DNA from: Sphagnum compactum | Lineage: Eukaryota > Bryophyta > Sphagnopsida > Sphagnales | DNA: 64,000 bases | Assembly (NCBI GenBank): GCA_965153455.1 | Contig: OZ234499.1 | Coordinates: 7,884,515-7,948,514, forward strand | Direction of reading: 5' to 3' | Shown: positions 34,331 to 47,720 of the stretch, one piece after another | Layout: every line of letters starts with the position of its first letter | How positions within the stretch are numbered: position 1 is the first letter of the stretch | The notes under the pieces: model-generated | What the model was told of the DNA's origin: nothing | The model's database searches: none | What the model saw: the letters and a program-made list of their open reading frames with translations, nothing else | Made by a program: the position numbers and the translations under genes

Positions 34331-35159
34331 AATATGGAAAAGAAAAAAAACCCTAGATTCCAGGCAGGATTATGGCGGAACGTGACTAGAACACGGGTTA
34401 GGTCCAAGCTGACCCTGATTGACTTCAGGCCCGTGAGATTCACGGACTAGTTAGATATCTGGTTGGTTAAGTTACCTGGGGTTCGGTTGTGAACTGTAGT
34501 AATTTCGTCACTTCCTCCTTTTCTTTTTTTTAATAAAAATTATTTCAATTATTTTAAGTGTTTCTGTGTTTGAAATAGAGTGTGAAATTGCAAACAATAT
34601 ACCGTACTCTTTATTTTTTGCCGACCTTTATTGACTCATGTCTGTAAGGGAGACAAAGAGTACAAAAGGAGGTCAGTTTCATTTGGACCCACACTATGAG
34701 GAATATTAAAGTAGCAGTTTTTTTTTTTTTTTCCAATTTTTAAGACAAAAAAAATTAGGTGATTTTTTTAAATTAAAAAAACTAGTTGAATTTACAATAG
34801 AAAAAATAAATTCCAAAAATTTACAATTTTATTTTTGTGAAAAAAAGACAAAACTTGTTGAAAGAAAATATTTGTTAACCAATCGATATATTAGGCCTAG
34901 TGTTTTTTCTTTTCAAAACTTTTGATGTTGTTTCATATGTCAGCATTCCAAGTGAGAGATTACAAACATGTACAAATGACTCCAAAAAACACAAAAAGGT
35001 TGACAACAAAAAATTTCCACCCTTCTATAATCCAAGTGGAAAAATGTGATGAATATTTTTCCACATTTTTTCATTATGAAAACTCAAAAAATACAAAAAG
35101 TTGAAAATCAAAATTTCAATTTTATGATTAGTCACTTCCAAAAATAAGAAAAAAATACC

Positions 35160-35790
35160 GTTGCTTTAGCCATGGGAAGGTCCCCCTATTAGGGCCTTTT
35201 AAATTTTTGACTTTATGTGACCTATCGGCCTCAAGGATCTCAAAGTAGAAAGGCCCCCTTAAGGAATACCTTCTCATATACATTTTTAAAAAAAATTAGA
35301 ATTGTTACTACATCGAACTTTGAACATGCCACACGGGGGAGAGCCATTAGGTACACGGGGAGGCCACTTGACATTCGTGTGGGCCCAGTTAAATTGGTTT
35401 TTTTGTCAATTGGGACCACCCAGTTCGTGATTTGGTCCCCAAATTCGCCGAACACGCGTTCTGGTCTCAAAGAGGGGGCCACTTTATGGATAACTTTAAT
35501 TATAAAACCAAGGCCAAATGACATTTGTGGTCGTACAAGTTATAGACGAGGTATCGGATTACGTACCCACCTGTAAACTGGACTCGAGCTTTGTGGAGAT
35601 ACTGGGGTCCAAGTCACCATATTATCTGAACAGACTGGTTGCTATTTGCTACCCGGTTTGCCCTTTCATTCAGCACCACGTGAGCGCCCTAGCCCATTCG
35701 TGTGGCTCATCTGCTCCCAAGCCTAGATTTTTCCTACTTACCAGTTTGCAGCTCTTGTTGTTTTTTCCCTGGCTACATACATAGCCAAAA
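35160..35790. other. GC-richer island of unknown nature
   Basis: This 0.6-kb block is clearly less AT-rich than its flanks (CACACGGGGGAGAGCC, TACACGGGGAGGCC, AACACGCGTTCTGG, CCACGTGAGCGCC). The plus strand has an open frame at 35518-35784 (88 codons) but no motif I recognise. It may be a fragment of a mobile element, or the remains of a gene or promoter. I do not call a gene. Confidence 0.4.
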
Positions 35791-35859
35791 AGCTATAATA
35801 AAATTCAAAAGTTCTAGAAATCAAGTGCTTTTTTAGATTCCCAATAGCCAGAATTTGAA

Positions 35860-35995
35860 AAAAATTTAAGAAAAATTACCAAATTTTATACATCATTCAA
35901 GTATGTAGGAAAATATAGAAATTTTATTTTCATATTGAGCTTGTAGCCAAATTTGGCTAAATCTTCCTCTGAACATCACCAGTTTGGCAATATCA
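35860..35995 (-). repeat. Copy of dispersed repeat family A with perfect palindromic core
   Basis: It contains the perfect 16-bp palindrome TAGCCAAATTTGGCTA (35944-35959). Reverse-complemented, the segment reads GAAGATTTAGCCAAATTTGG, ...TCTATATTTTCCTACATACTTG, ...TGTATAAAATTTGGTAATTTTTC, matching 48500-48620 nearly block by block. Confidence 0.8.
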
Positions 35996-37789
35996 CAAAA
36001 TTGAGAAGAGGGGGGGAAAAAAGAAAATTTTGTTAGAAAATTTTAGGTGACATCTATAGGTAGGCTTTTGTTATCCCCTACATCATTTAGAGTTGGGTTA
36101 CAACTCACACAACCCAACCTTCAAAGAAATTTAATAATGCAAAGTCCATAAAGTAGACTGACCTATCACTAATCAACTGCCTATGATTGAACATTTAGTG
36201 TGTTTTAAGGCTAGCATTCGTTCTAGTTTATGTTGGTTTTTGTTTTAATGGACAACCATGATTGAATGCTCAGCCAAAAAAATTTGTTCTGAATTTTTTT
36301 GTCTTTGGATAATTTATTGTTCATGAATAAAAGACAAGAATGCCAACTTTTAAATGTGAGCATTTTGGATCACACATATGGTTGCTTACTTATGTGCAAT
36401 TTTGTGTTTGGTAATAGGCGTCCAAGGTAACATTGAAAAACAATGAGGTGATTATGAATTGGAGGTTTTATGCACAAAAATTTTGAAAAATGTTTAAGAT
36501 TTTATCTTTGGGTGAACAAAAAACAACAAAAAGACCCCACATAACAAACACTTCAATTAATATAATTCAAACATTGGATACCATTGGATCCAAGTAAGTA
36601 CATTAAAGACTTTCTAAGCTTCACAATTCATATATTGGATTCCCACCAAAAACGAGCAAGCAACAAGGCAAAAACATATTTCATATGGCTTTACATTCTT
36701 AAAATAAAAGTTGTAATTTTAAACTAAGTATGTCATAAGAGGTAGGAAGTTTGTTACAAAAGTTTGAAACTTTTTTAAAGAGATTACAAAGTGGGATCAA
36801 TAAAAGATTAGATGTTGAGTTGGTTGCATCTAAGATCAAGGATGTAGACGTGAAGAAAGAAGAGGAGGTAGAAGCAATTATTCCAACATTTGAAATTAAA
36901 GAGGAGGTAAAAACAATTATTCTAGCATTTGTAATCAAATTAGAACATGTTGAAGATGATGAAGTAGTGCAAAAAAAGGCAGAATTAAATGGCATACCAA
37001 TGTAATACAAGAATACATGAACAAATATTCAAACTATATTGATTTTTGTTGGGTTTAATAATCGTCATTCCTAAAAGGCTCATCTCATTTTAATAGTGCC
37101 ACTGGTTGCAAATTTCCTACTCTTCTAGCACACTGCAACTTGAGATATATTCCCATTGCTTACACATCTATAACCAATGTGACATTAAACCATAAATATT
37201 TTGTTGCATTTTATAAACTAGTTATTTCTTATGAGGAAGTGGAAAGCTATGTCATCAATCACTATCCAAATCGTACATATTTTTTAGAATCTTGGTTTTC
37301 ATATAGAAAACATAAGTTTATACCTCTTATAGGACCTGAATAAATGTCACCAAGTGTTTGGAGATTGGGACCAGGAGGAGCAAGGCTAAGATGATTTGCC
37401 AATGCAATGGGTGGCTCTGTAGCAATGTACCAAGGGTGCACCATTCACAAACTACATTCCAGCACATCTTAATATGCCATTTGTGAAAACCAAGAGAATT
37501 AACATCTCCAACCTGCCACCCCAACAACATAACAAGGTCAACAAGCAATACCGACCACTGACTAACAACAATGCCATCTTGCCACAAATACAATACAAGG
37601 TGAAGGCAAAGTTAATAAACAAGTTAATACTTCAAAGTGAGCCAAATGGATAGACCAACAACTTGAAAATGCCATGGATGTTATGGAAAAGGAACACACA
37701 TCTCTAAGGAAGGCTATGAAATATTGGAACATACCATTGAACTCACTTTCAATCCATAAAAATCAAGGTGCAAAATAACAAATAAGATG
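35996..37789. other. Gene-free stretch
   Basis: No recognisable gene. The Lys/Glu-rich open frame at 36751-37005 (84 codons) and that at 37140-37343 lack motifs and are not called. Confidence 0.45.
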
Positions 37790-38045
37790 AAAGAACAAAA
37801 TAAAAAAGCAAGCAAGGTGGAACAACAAAGGCCAAAAAAGTATTTCAACACAAAACAAGATGGCATGGCAACAAAGTGAAACAATAAGATACGATAGTAA
37901 AGTGAATAATAAAGCATGGCAACAAGGTGAAATGACAAAGCAAGCAACAAGGTAAAACAACAAGCGAGAATAGCAATGTGAAGAAGCAACATAGAACACC
38001 AAGCTTGGAACAACAAGCAACTAAACTAAGCAAACAAGAAAAAAA
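37790..38045 (+). repeat. Low-complexity AACAAGGTGAAA-like degenerate repeat
   Basis: Short blocks such as GCAAGGTGGAACAACAA, GCAACAAAGTGAAACAA, GCAACAAGGTGAAATGAC and GCAACAAGGTAAAACAAC recur at irregular 20-60 bp spacing. The hydrophobic minus-strand frames (Leu/Phe/Cys-rich) are a by-product of this composition and not membrane proteins. Confidence 0.65.
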
Positions 38046-40828
38046 TAAAAAAAATAAAAGCACCAAAACAACATGACAAAAAAATAATTTGGGCCAAGCA
38101 TTTGCTTGCCCTATTTATATTCATGGAGTGTGGAGACAACACCTGTACACACAACAACAACTACACATAGCCACCCCTAACCCTAATCTCATTTTCTTTG
38201 TATTTGCTAACCTAAAACCAAGCTTAATAGGCCTTACCAACCAACATGGACCCTAGAGCCTAGAGCCCTATTATTGAGAATTGGAATTGGGTATGTCCTA
38301 ATACCCGGAGAGATATTCATATTTTAACATTTAGATACTTCAAGTGCTTGTCATAAAGCCAGTTCTCAGCCCAGTGAGAACTTGTGAGCTGGTTTTCACT
38401 CAGGAATCATCTCTTGCGATACTTGTTGGTTTTGACGATGAGAAATCAACCTGAAAACTTGGCCAGTTCTCACCTCGTTTTTAAGAATTGCCCAACACTA
38501 ACTTGGACCACGTAATTCAAAATCCCATGAACTCCTCCCAAAGGCCATACCATAGAAATCCGAAAATGAAATTTGAGGGGGCCGGGGATCTTAAGTGGTG
38601 TGAAGCCAGAATGAACATGTTGAAAGAGACATTTGCATTTCATGGTTCAAGGGCTCTCAACTCTAGTGTGAAGTCCTCTCTCTTCTCAACATCCATGATT
38701 TGCACCTTATTGTATGTTAGAAATCAAGAGATTGAATGTCCACTGCCTAATTTAGCTCAGTTAATTAGCTGACTCCAAACCTGACAAGACTTAACAGCGT
38801 GCATCTAAGAAGCTTGCCTGAATTTAGTATGACAGCCATGTCGCGTCTCAACTTGGATAAATGTTTTAGGGAAGGACATTGAGCAGCATCTCCACTAAGC
38901 TTGATTGAATCCAAAGAAATAAGGATAGAGAAAAGGGCTTCCTTAAGGAATTAGCCATGAGACATACCATGCACAAATGCAAATGATGAGCAAAACTTGA
39001 CACTAATTGAGATGATGCAGAGACAAGTGTGCTTAATGAGCTACGATTATTTGAACAGTTGCCATCTTGAAGCTTGTTACCTGCTGTCATTTCTACTATC
39101 TGCAATGCACTACAAACCTTAAAGGTGGGGTTTTAGGCACCATTTTAGGCTGCTCTTTTTTCGACTTCTTAATTCTGCAAAATCAATCCGCTCGCTGATA
39201 GTGCAGGCCATTCATTAGTGGTGGTTTCTGTTGCCGAAAACATGTCATGTTTCTTGTTGCATGGACATGCACTTTCCATTGGAGAGTTTGAATTGGACTG
39301 GAAATATGTAAGTAATCAATGTTGGGAACAGTATCCCTCTATTGTCATCAATGAGATGTAAAAAGCCCAAGAAAAGATCACCCCATCTAGCAACCATCTT
39401 TGCTCCTACAAGTGACTCTTGAAAAACTGGAAATAGGTAAAACTTTTCAACCCTTTTGACCCTTGTTGCCCTTGTTTTGCAGCAGGGAAAAGAAGCTTTC
39501 TTTTTCTGTCCTACGAGTACCTGAAAGATCAGAGAAGCAAGCTTTGTCACCCTAACTGCGTTGTCACAAAACCCCTTTTTGTTCTCTTCAACAGGGTATG
39601 TAGTTGTGAGCTCTGGTATGGCAAATTTTGTAAGGAACTTTAAACAGACAATCTTCTGGATCTTTTTTTTAAAAATGCCTTGTGTTATCTTTTAATGATT
39701 TGCAGGTTGATGCACAGCTCTCACAGATCTGCAATTTGATCAATACTTGACATGTAGAGCTACGAGGTGATTGTGAATACAGCTGGAGGGAAAGATGTAA
39801 TGAAAAGTTGCTGCTGGGTCCTAATGGAAAGAGATAAGATCCTGAATGTGCAATCTGGTATGCAGCTGATCAGCTCAGTTGCAGTGGTGTTGGAGCTCAT
39901 CATCTGTGTTGTGATGGTTTGAGATTCGAACGAGGTTCCATGGTCGAAACTGCCAGTCTTATTTCCTACTTCCCTGGTGATGTAGTGCACTGAAGTGTAA
40001 TTGTCCCTAAGTTGATATTGTAGTTTGTAAGGCCCTCTTAGCTCTTGCATTTGGGGTTAATTTGGGTGACATTAATCTCTCGAACCTTTTTCAATTGTGC
40101 AATAATCAAACCGCTTTCAATACCAAATTAACTTCCCACAAATGCTGGTGTCAAAACCTTAAAAGGGAGAGAAACACATGTCATTCAAGTTATTTGTTTC
40201 ATCATGCTTCATTGTAGCCATCATAACCAAACCCAATAATATAGTTGGTTATTGGTCACCCAATTAACCAAAATGCATCCATGATGGGCAACCTAATTAT
40301 AATGTGATCATGAGAGATAATCTAATCATCCAAAACGCATGATAGCCAACTCCATTATAACCAGGTCAATTGATCATTGAAAAACTTGAAAACTTTTAAC
40401 ACAGAATTTGGTCAAGGACATTGCTGCTCTCATATGATTAGAAAATGCACCCACCCAATTGTCCAAAATAAATGTAGTGAAATGACAGTCAATCATGCCA
40501 TACCCAAACTAAGTATCATCTAGTATGTCAATTTTCTTCACTGCCATTATGGGTTTTGGCATAGTTCTTGGCCCTAGCAAATCAATCACAAAGTTATAAT
40601 TCCAGGATGGAACGGCCAAGCCCCTTTCATAGTGTACACAACACCAACAAAAAGTAGTCATACGATTATTATGAAGGATGACTTGCTCATGACTTTTCTC
40701 TTATCCGGAAAATAGCAAAATGTAGAAAACTTTGGTCTTATCAGGTTGTGGTTCTGTCAATTTTTGGCACTTTTGATGGTTTTTTACAATCAGTAGAGTT
40801 ATCCATAAATTCTTGTGATTAGGGGACG
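38046..40828. other. Gene-free stretch
   Basis: No supported gene. Frames at 38488-38772, 39245-39550 and 39760-40050 are of ordinary length for chance and carry no motif I know. The GAGAAC/GTTCTC-rich stretch at 38345-38500 resembles 7700-7790. Confidence 0.45.
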
Positions 40829-41170
40829 AGAACAACCAGTTTCGGCATAATAGAGCCTAGAGCGATCAGGGGGCGAGAACGGCCAGTTTCGGCATAATAG
40901 GGCATCAAACGCGGAACTGGGAATGAATATTTTACAAAACTAAATAACTGGGACCCAAACCAATTATTCCACTAATTTTGATGGTAAACTGAGTTTCATG
41001 CTGTCTTTCCTTTTTCCCGAGCTCCTCCATTGATGCTACCTATATTTTCACTGCTCCAGTGAAAATACCAGTACAACTACTATAATTACTCTCGAACCTT
41101 GTGCATTAAATGCTGAGTTTCAACATTTCATATTGAGATTTAATAAAATTTCCTTACTCTGCGGATACCA
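40829..41170 (-). repeat. Dispersed repeat family B, copy 1 (inverse of 51685-51976)
   Basis: 40880-41170 matches the reverse complement of 51685-51976 over about 290 bp at roughly 85% identity by eye. Shared blocks include CCAGTTTCGGCATAATAGGG, AACTGGGACCCAAAC, AAACTGAGTTTCAT, CTGTCTTTCCTTTTT, CTCTCGAACCTTGTGCATTA, AATGCTGAGTTTCA and TTTAATAAAATTTCCTTACT. In this copy the first block is doubled (AACCAGTTTCGGCATAATAG at 40845-40864 and again at 40881-40900). No open frame is conserved. Confidence 0.9.
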
Positions 41171-41459
41171 TTGAGACATCTAAGTATCTAAGTAATTACT
41201 ATCATAGATATCTAACTAATCAGTATCATAGAAAAAGAAGATTCGATGAAGGCATACATATTTGCCTTCATTTTTTGGTCCGGATGACTACAATCACCAG
41301 TCTTGGGTGGGCATGTTTTTATCTTGATATATCCTTGTATATACACCAGGGTAAATTTGCACCCATTTGGCTGGTTTTTTTTTTGTTCTACTGTTTTAAT
41401 TACCCTATCTGGTTGGTGAATATTTTAAATTTATTCTTACTTGAGGGCAGGATTTTGTG

Positions 41460-41850
41460 ATGTAGCCAAAGTGACAGTCGTTCATAAAATGATTTAGCCA
41501 AATTTGGTTACATACTAAATACGAAAGCAAATTACTTTTGAAAAAACAGAATCCTTCTATATTCTTGGCTACCTACTGGAACTAATCATTAAAAAATCTG
41601 ACAATTTGAAAAAAAAATTCAAAATCTGGCAAATTTGGGTCTTTTTTTTTAATGAAAAATCCTTTGTATAGGTCATCAAAATCACATTTTTCAGGTCGAA
41701 ATTTGGCGAGGATTTGCCAGTAAAAAAAACATTGCTTGAGGGAAGGTGATTGTTTTGAACTGGGTAAAAAAGAGGATTTATGCAAGAATCATTAACTATT
41801 AGATACACATTTTCATATTTTGCAGTATGTGCAGTTTTGATGGATTTGTT
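41460..41850 (+). repeat. Longest copy of dispersed repeat family A
   Basis: It begins GATGTAGCCAAAGTGAC, passes the core TAGCCAAATTTGGTTA (41495-41510), then ATCCTTCTATATTCTTGGCT, ACCTACTGGAAC, AAAATCTGACAATTTG, a T-run, AAAAATCCTTTGTATAGGTC, and at 41750-41820 GATTGTTTTGAACTGGGTAA, AAAGAGGATTTATGC and ATACACATTTTCATATTTTG. The later blocks are also found near 52240-52310 and 52980-53050, so the original element was at least 390 bp. Confidence 0.85.
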
Positions 41851-44800
41851 CAAATTTTGGTGACTAACTCTTGAATATTTTTCCTTTTGATTAAATTCTT
41901 TTATGGGATGTTTGAAATTTTACATGTTTATGTTCACAATGTCAAATTCGCAACTAATTGTCTTTCTTCAATAGGCAATGCACCATACTTTTTCAAATAT
42001 TTTCTGTTGATGAACTACTTTATTCCAACATGGGAAATATAATGTGGAGGATGAAATATTTATTTGTACCCTTACCGTATAAAAGGGTTGGTTCCTTACC
42101 CTAGATTGATAATTTTGCTTGCCCTAAACCCTAAACCTATTTGAATGTTTTTGAAACCTATATGACTATACCTGGCTTGATATTATATAATAAGAACTAA
42201 CCTATAGGTATACCCTTACTTCACTAACACAGAAAATTGATATTTGTACCAACACGAGTAATCACTTCCAAGGGTTTGAAATTGAATGAAGACTCTCAAA
42301 AGAAAAAGCATATTGTAGTACTTTGGGGGTGGGGGTTTGGCACACAAGTGTCAAATAATTCATTTATTTTAAAATTTAAGATTCGCTATGTGAGTTATTA
42401 ATTTTGAACTTTTTGATATATAAAGAATTTACATATTAAATTTTACCTCAACTTCAGAGTTCTCTTATTGTCCTTGTGGTCCAAAATTGTTGGAATCTTA
42501 AAAATCTTTTGAATTCTAAGATTCGTACAATCTAAATTTTTGAAAATTTTGACAACAAGGCTAAGGGTTTTTCAAACACTTTGACACAAAATAAAAATAA
42601 TTAATTTATTTATGCTGATGTTGCCCATGTCCTACAGTACCCAAAAACAGAGTTGTCAGATATGACAACATGAAAACCATGATTTTTGACAATGTGAAAA
42701 AAGGCCCTAATTTTCCAGATTTTGAATTCTTAAAAATTGAAATCACCAGATTTCTACTATAAACCCCTTTTTATCTACCATTAATTTGCTTTCTTTTAAG
42801 TCATGGGTTTGTATCTTAGGGCTCACAATTGCATGTTTTGCATTTTTGGGTGTTGTCTTTTGTTTGGACTTCGATCCTTTCTTTTTTTCTGCTCTTGTTC
42901 CCTTGCAAAGTGTTTTTCCTTTATTTATTTATTTATTTATTTATGTTTTTATTTAACTAAATAAAAGAAAGTGTCATTTTATTTTATTTTTTGTTTTAAA
43001 AAAAAAGGCATCATCAATTACAACTCAAGAAAAGGCTGGGTAGTGGGATTCATTCCTCCATGCTTTACCCATCACCCTTGATGACATCCAATTAGTACAT
43101 GTAAGGGAATGGGCAGGTTCAGAGGGCTTTCATTATTTGATGGCATCTATGTTTTAGGTTGTTTGTTTGTTTTGTTTGTCCTTTTGAGATTTCCCAAATG
43201 CTCTTGGGTACCATTGGAAAGCCTGAAGGGTGGTGTACAAGGTGGTCTGATAGTGTTTAGCCCTATTGTACAAGAGTTACTGAATATTGAATAATTAAGT
43301 TTTTAAAAAATCAAAATTAAATAAAAACCAATTTAAAAAAAAAAATTGTCACAATAATATGCCCTCTAGATACACTAAATTTTTTTTGCTTGTGTTGTAT
43401 GAGTCCAAATTTAACATTTCCTAGGTTAAGCACACTAAGAGGTACATACTTTACCCTAGGGTTAGTTTAGTCATTAAATAGTGCTTGAAATAGTGAAATT
43501 TTATTTTTTGTGAAAAATATGAAGCTGAGGTGTTGAAAACCATCAAATTATAGTGGCGTCCTTAAACCTTGCATTAAATAATTATTTTTTGGTTGTGCGT
43601 GAGAAAAAAAAAAAAAAACTTCATTTGTGGGGGGGGGGGGGGGGGGTGTGTGTGTGAGTCTAAGTGCTTGTGCTAGAAAATAATTAAATAAGGGTTGGGC
43701 AGTGTGGGAAAAATAGTTGTGATGCTTTCGGAGGACATTAGTAAAACACACTAGGCCTACAAATTGTGCAATATTAATGGACATTTTGCAAACTATCACT
43801 GGACCTTGTGAGATTTTTAGCTGCAGGAAATGTATTTTATTTATTTTCTTAAGTCTGTGGCGGCAGAAGGGCATGTGGTGGGAAACTTTTTAATAATTAA
43901 TTTTTTTTGGGTGACAAGGTTTAAGGCCATCACTATGATAATTAATTATCGCAGACTAAAAATCTAAATAATTTCACTTCTCATTTGACAATATCATAAT
44001 AGATCATGGGAAAAAGAATAATTATTTTTTAAAACATAATTATAAATTAATTATTCATTTTGTCCACATGGAATTTGACCCTAGGCTAGAGTAGTTTATT
44101 TTGACATAGTATTGGTAAAGTCATTAAAGACTTATCTTGGTACTTTTCTTTGGATGCCTTTGTCTTTTTCACCTTAGCTTAGCCATGTTTGGTGTCATTT
44201 GAATAAAGCCATGTTTGTTGGCCATTATCATCAACTTGATCCATGACTCCACAAAAGGCCCTCTGCTCCCATCACATGTTTGGAATCTGGATGCAGTTCT
44301 CTCTCTCTCTCTCTCCTTGTGTGGTTTTGTTCTTTCCTAGCTCCTTTAATGAAACCCCCTCCCCCATTTAGCCTTCACTTCACAAGAAGAAACAGTGTAA
44401 AATAAAAGCAGACTTTACTGCAATTCACTCATCCCGAATCACATGATTGTAATTTGTCATCACTCGGTAATGTACTTCTGGATTGCTAGATTGTCAAACA
44501 AATGTGAAGCTGACAAACCCAAGCTTCTTAAGTACACTCTCCAAGATGTTACTATGGCCACCCAAAGGTTCCTTCCGCAAATTTACCCTTAGATTAAAAG
44601 GAGATTTACATACCACACACCCACCTACTCACAATGACACAAATTTTTTTATTTTTGGCAAATGAATTATCACCAAAATTCCCCTTGGCCTTGAAGGCCC
44701 AACAAAACTGAAAAATATGGCTATTTTGCCAAAAACCCTATGTGCCATCAATGAGTAGCACTCAATACCCACCTTGCAGTGTTTCCCTTTTGCCAAAACC

Positions 44801-45599
44801 TTCCATTTGATGATGATCAGAAGTGCCCAAAAGATCCATTTGTAGCCATCAGATCATCTATAGGATAGATCTCACCTATCAAAGTCACCATTGTTCATTC
44901 ATTTACACACTTGCAATTCATCGTCTCCTCTTCCTTTGCACATTTGTAGTTTGATTCTTGCAGTTTGCCTTAGCTTAGGTAGATCTTGTTAAATTAATGC
45001 AAAGATTTTGTGATCGTTGTTGTATTTTCAAGAATCAATTGTAATTTGCAACCATTTGTAGTCAAGAGTGGAGGGAACCAAGACTCGAGATGTGATGATT
45101 GTCAAGCTTTTCTAACTATTTCGAGAATAGAACAGAAATTTGAACTATACAAAGTTCAATAGAATACATAGTCAAGCTTTACAAATTGCATTATAATAAT
45201 GCCTCTTAAATTTTGACCAACAATCAAGTAAGATTTATGACTCCTACCTTTTCTTTTGAGTTGAACATTTCTTGATGGGTTTCATTTTTTGTTGTTGCAC
45301 ATGGCTCTTCTTAAACCCCTAGCAAATTCAAATTTCAATGCTTGTTTAGTTAGCAAAATATTAGGGCTAGAAATGGCAATGTTGTTGACAATGTTGCTAA
45401 AGTAACAAGCAAGGTGTTACAAAGGTTATGAAAGACAGAGGGAAATGGGAGGTTCATCCTAAATTAATTTGACCTTTGCAATTGAACCTAAAAAAATCCA
45501 AGAATAAATCAAAATTGCTTGTGTAAGAAACAAAAAAGCTTATAAGTTGAATTGGAAATTTTCAAGATACCTAGATTGCAAACCTACCATGGGTAAAAA
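41851..45599. other. Gene-free stretch
   Basis: No recognisable gene. It includes a CCCTAAACCCTAAACC telobox-like motif near 42123, a (TTTA)n stretch near 42920-42945, an A15 and G18(TG)5 homopolymer cluster at 43604-43656, and a CT run near 44300. Confidence 0.5.
43604..43656 (+). repeat. A15 ... G18 (TG)5 homopolymer cluster
   Basis: A run of 15 A (43604-43618) is followed, 10 bp on, by 18 consecutive G (43629-43646) and five TG repeats. Such a long G run is rare in AT-rich spacer. It can form quadruplexes and is prone to sequencing-length error. Confidence 0.9.
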
Positions 45600-47720
45600 G
45601 TATTTGAAGTGAAGACAAGCTTGTCACACATGTTTGCTACAAGATTTGCACAAAGGTTATGGGTAAGGAAAAACTTCTTAATCCTAAGCTTGATTCTTTT
45701 TGAAAACATGTTGGTGGAAAAAAATTATTGCCCTATGCCCAATGTTCTTGAAATTACATTGTATTATGTTAATTTAGGATGGTCAACATGTTAAGAATGA
45801 ATTATTTTATGTTGAACTAGAAATGGGGAGAATGTGTTGGACAAACTTATGCAAGGTTTGGCACATGAAGATCACTTGAAGAAAATCATTCAATTTGTCA
45901 GAATTTTCTGCCTACTCTAAGAGGGAAAGCCCTACTTGAATATGAAAGCACGAAGGGTTTGTTGGAATTCCTTCAAATGATTTTCCACAAAAGCACTAGT
46001 TTAATAATATTAGTTGGTCCATGGTTGAAATAATCCATGACATTGTCAAGGCAACCATTGCAAAAGTTGTGAAAGCAACAAATTATAGTTTCATCTCATA
46101 TGATGAAGTTACAAGTGTTAATATATAATCAAAGTTGGTTGTCAATCTTGCATTCATATTTCATTGAGGAATGGTTTCAAATTTCAATTTTGATCCCTTT
46201 TGAAAAGGTGATTGAAAGACTAATTCTATAAATTTGACTAAAATTCTCATTCAAGCATTGTTGATTACTAGTGGTATGACAAGTGAATCACTATCCTTTA
46301 AGCTCATTTGTTTTAAATTCGACAATATGAAAGATTTCTAGGATGTTAAGATTGGAGTTATGTGACAAATTCAATTGCATTATGTTCCTAACATGCAAGG
46401 AATCCACTACATATTGGCCCATTGAATTAATCTTGTTGTGCAAGTTCTATTTAGGTTGAACATGGTTTGTAGGTTGGAAAATTTGTTCAAAATTGTATAT
46501 CCTACTTCAATAAAAGCTTAAAAGGCACTTGAAACTTGATAAGCTTGCCAAGATCATGGAAATTCATGGTAATAAGTAGTTGAATATTATCAAAACAAGG
46601 TGGATTTATATGCTAGAACTTGCAAAAACAGTGATGAGTGAATATTTCACTATAATGGTCAAAATGGCTTAAATTTTTGTTAGCAACAATTTTGCCAAGG
46701 TGAACTTTGAGCTTTTATGTGATATTGAAGTCCTATATGGGCTAGTAGTCTTGCTACCATTGTTGGAAGAAGTGAATAGTTTTATGAAATTGGCCTAAGC
46801 TCAAGATGTTTTTTTTTTTTTTTTTTGTTATGTGGCAACAATCAAACTTTGTCAAATATATTTGTTTTCACATTTTGTGAACCTTAGCATGATTGTTGTC
46901 AAATCTAATGTGTTTTAATTCCTCAAGTTTTTGGTGGGTTCCTCCCATGACCTCTTCATCATGCAGTGGATATTAAATTTAAATATAGGTATTGAGTTCT
47001 TAACCTTTGATTACAATGGACAACACATTAGTTGCATGAAGCATTTAGATTAGCTAAAAAAGGTTATGACTTTTGTGATTAAAAAGGTGCACATTCAAGT
47101 TGTGGAAACTATGAATTATTAAATGAAAGAGGCAATTGAATCCTTATTCGAATTGTAATTTTTATTTTGCTTCACATGGTGTTATGGAAATTTTAAGGAT
47201 AGTTTTCCCTCAATATTGGAAAATGGCAAACTAAGATAAGTCTTTCAAGAGACACATCAATGTGATTAAGGCCCAATATTACTACCCCAAGAAAATTGGG
47301 CCTAATCAAAGCTTGGTACCAAAGGTCCTATTTTTTTGTTTTGGAAGTTTAGATTTGCATATGTCAATCTTCAAATTAACAATGAAAAACAATGTTGCCT
47401 CAACCATGGGTCTTCCTTACATTGTGAATCCTATGACTCACCTTTGAATATCCTTGGCTTCTTCACAAGTGATTGCACACAACTTGCCAAAATATTTAAA
47501 GTCGTTAAAAATTTCCATGGTTTGAGTTACTGGTTTTATTAAAGAGAAAAGTGTTTCAACAATTTGAATTTTATCAAATCCAAATTTCGCAACCAATTAA
47601 TAATGCATTTGGACCTTTTTGTTTGAATGTTTGTTCAACAAATTTACATGTTGAAGAATTTTCCTTATCAATAGGTAGTTGTAGCTTGGAAGGATGTGGG
47701 AATTAATTATGGCTTTGACA
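45600..47720 (+). pseudogene. hAT/DUF4371-type transposase, decayed, near full catalytic region
   Basis: Across shifting plus-strand frames the order of conserved pieces follows plant DUF4371/hAT transposases. These are MQGLAHEDHLKKIIQFVRIF, GKALLEYESTKGLLEFLQ, EIIHDIVKATIAKVVKA, ISYDEVT, LTKILIQALLITSGM, SFKLICFKFDNM, NMQGIHYILAH, then NLVVQVLFRL, LDKLAKIMEIHGNK, IIKTRWIYMLELAKTVMSEY, NFELLCDIEVLYGLVVLLPL, and finally FIKSKFRNQLIMHLDLFV and KNFPYQ...VVVAWKDVG near 47580-47710. There are more than ten stops and frameshifts, so it is inactive. It probably began upstream (about 45380), but that part is not clear. In intact relatives the SCDEVT-like motif holds a catalytic Asp; here Cys is Tyr. 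Confidence 0.75.

Noticed and set aside
36751-37005. Lys/Glu-rich 84-codon frame (ELVASKIKDVDVKKEEEVE)
   Set aside because: Composition follows an A-rich repetitive DNA stretch; no homologue recognised and no plausible exon structure.
37714-38066. Hydrophobic minus-strand frames resembling a membrane protein
   Set aside because: They overlap in three frames over a degenerate AACAAGGTGAAA repeat, so the Leu/Phe/Cys richness is a composition artefact.
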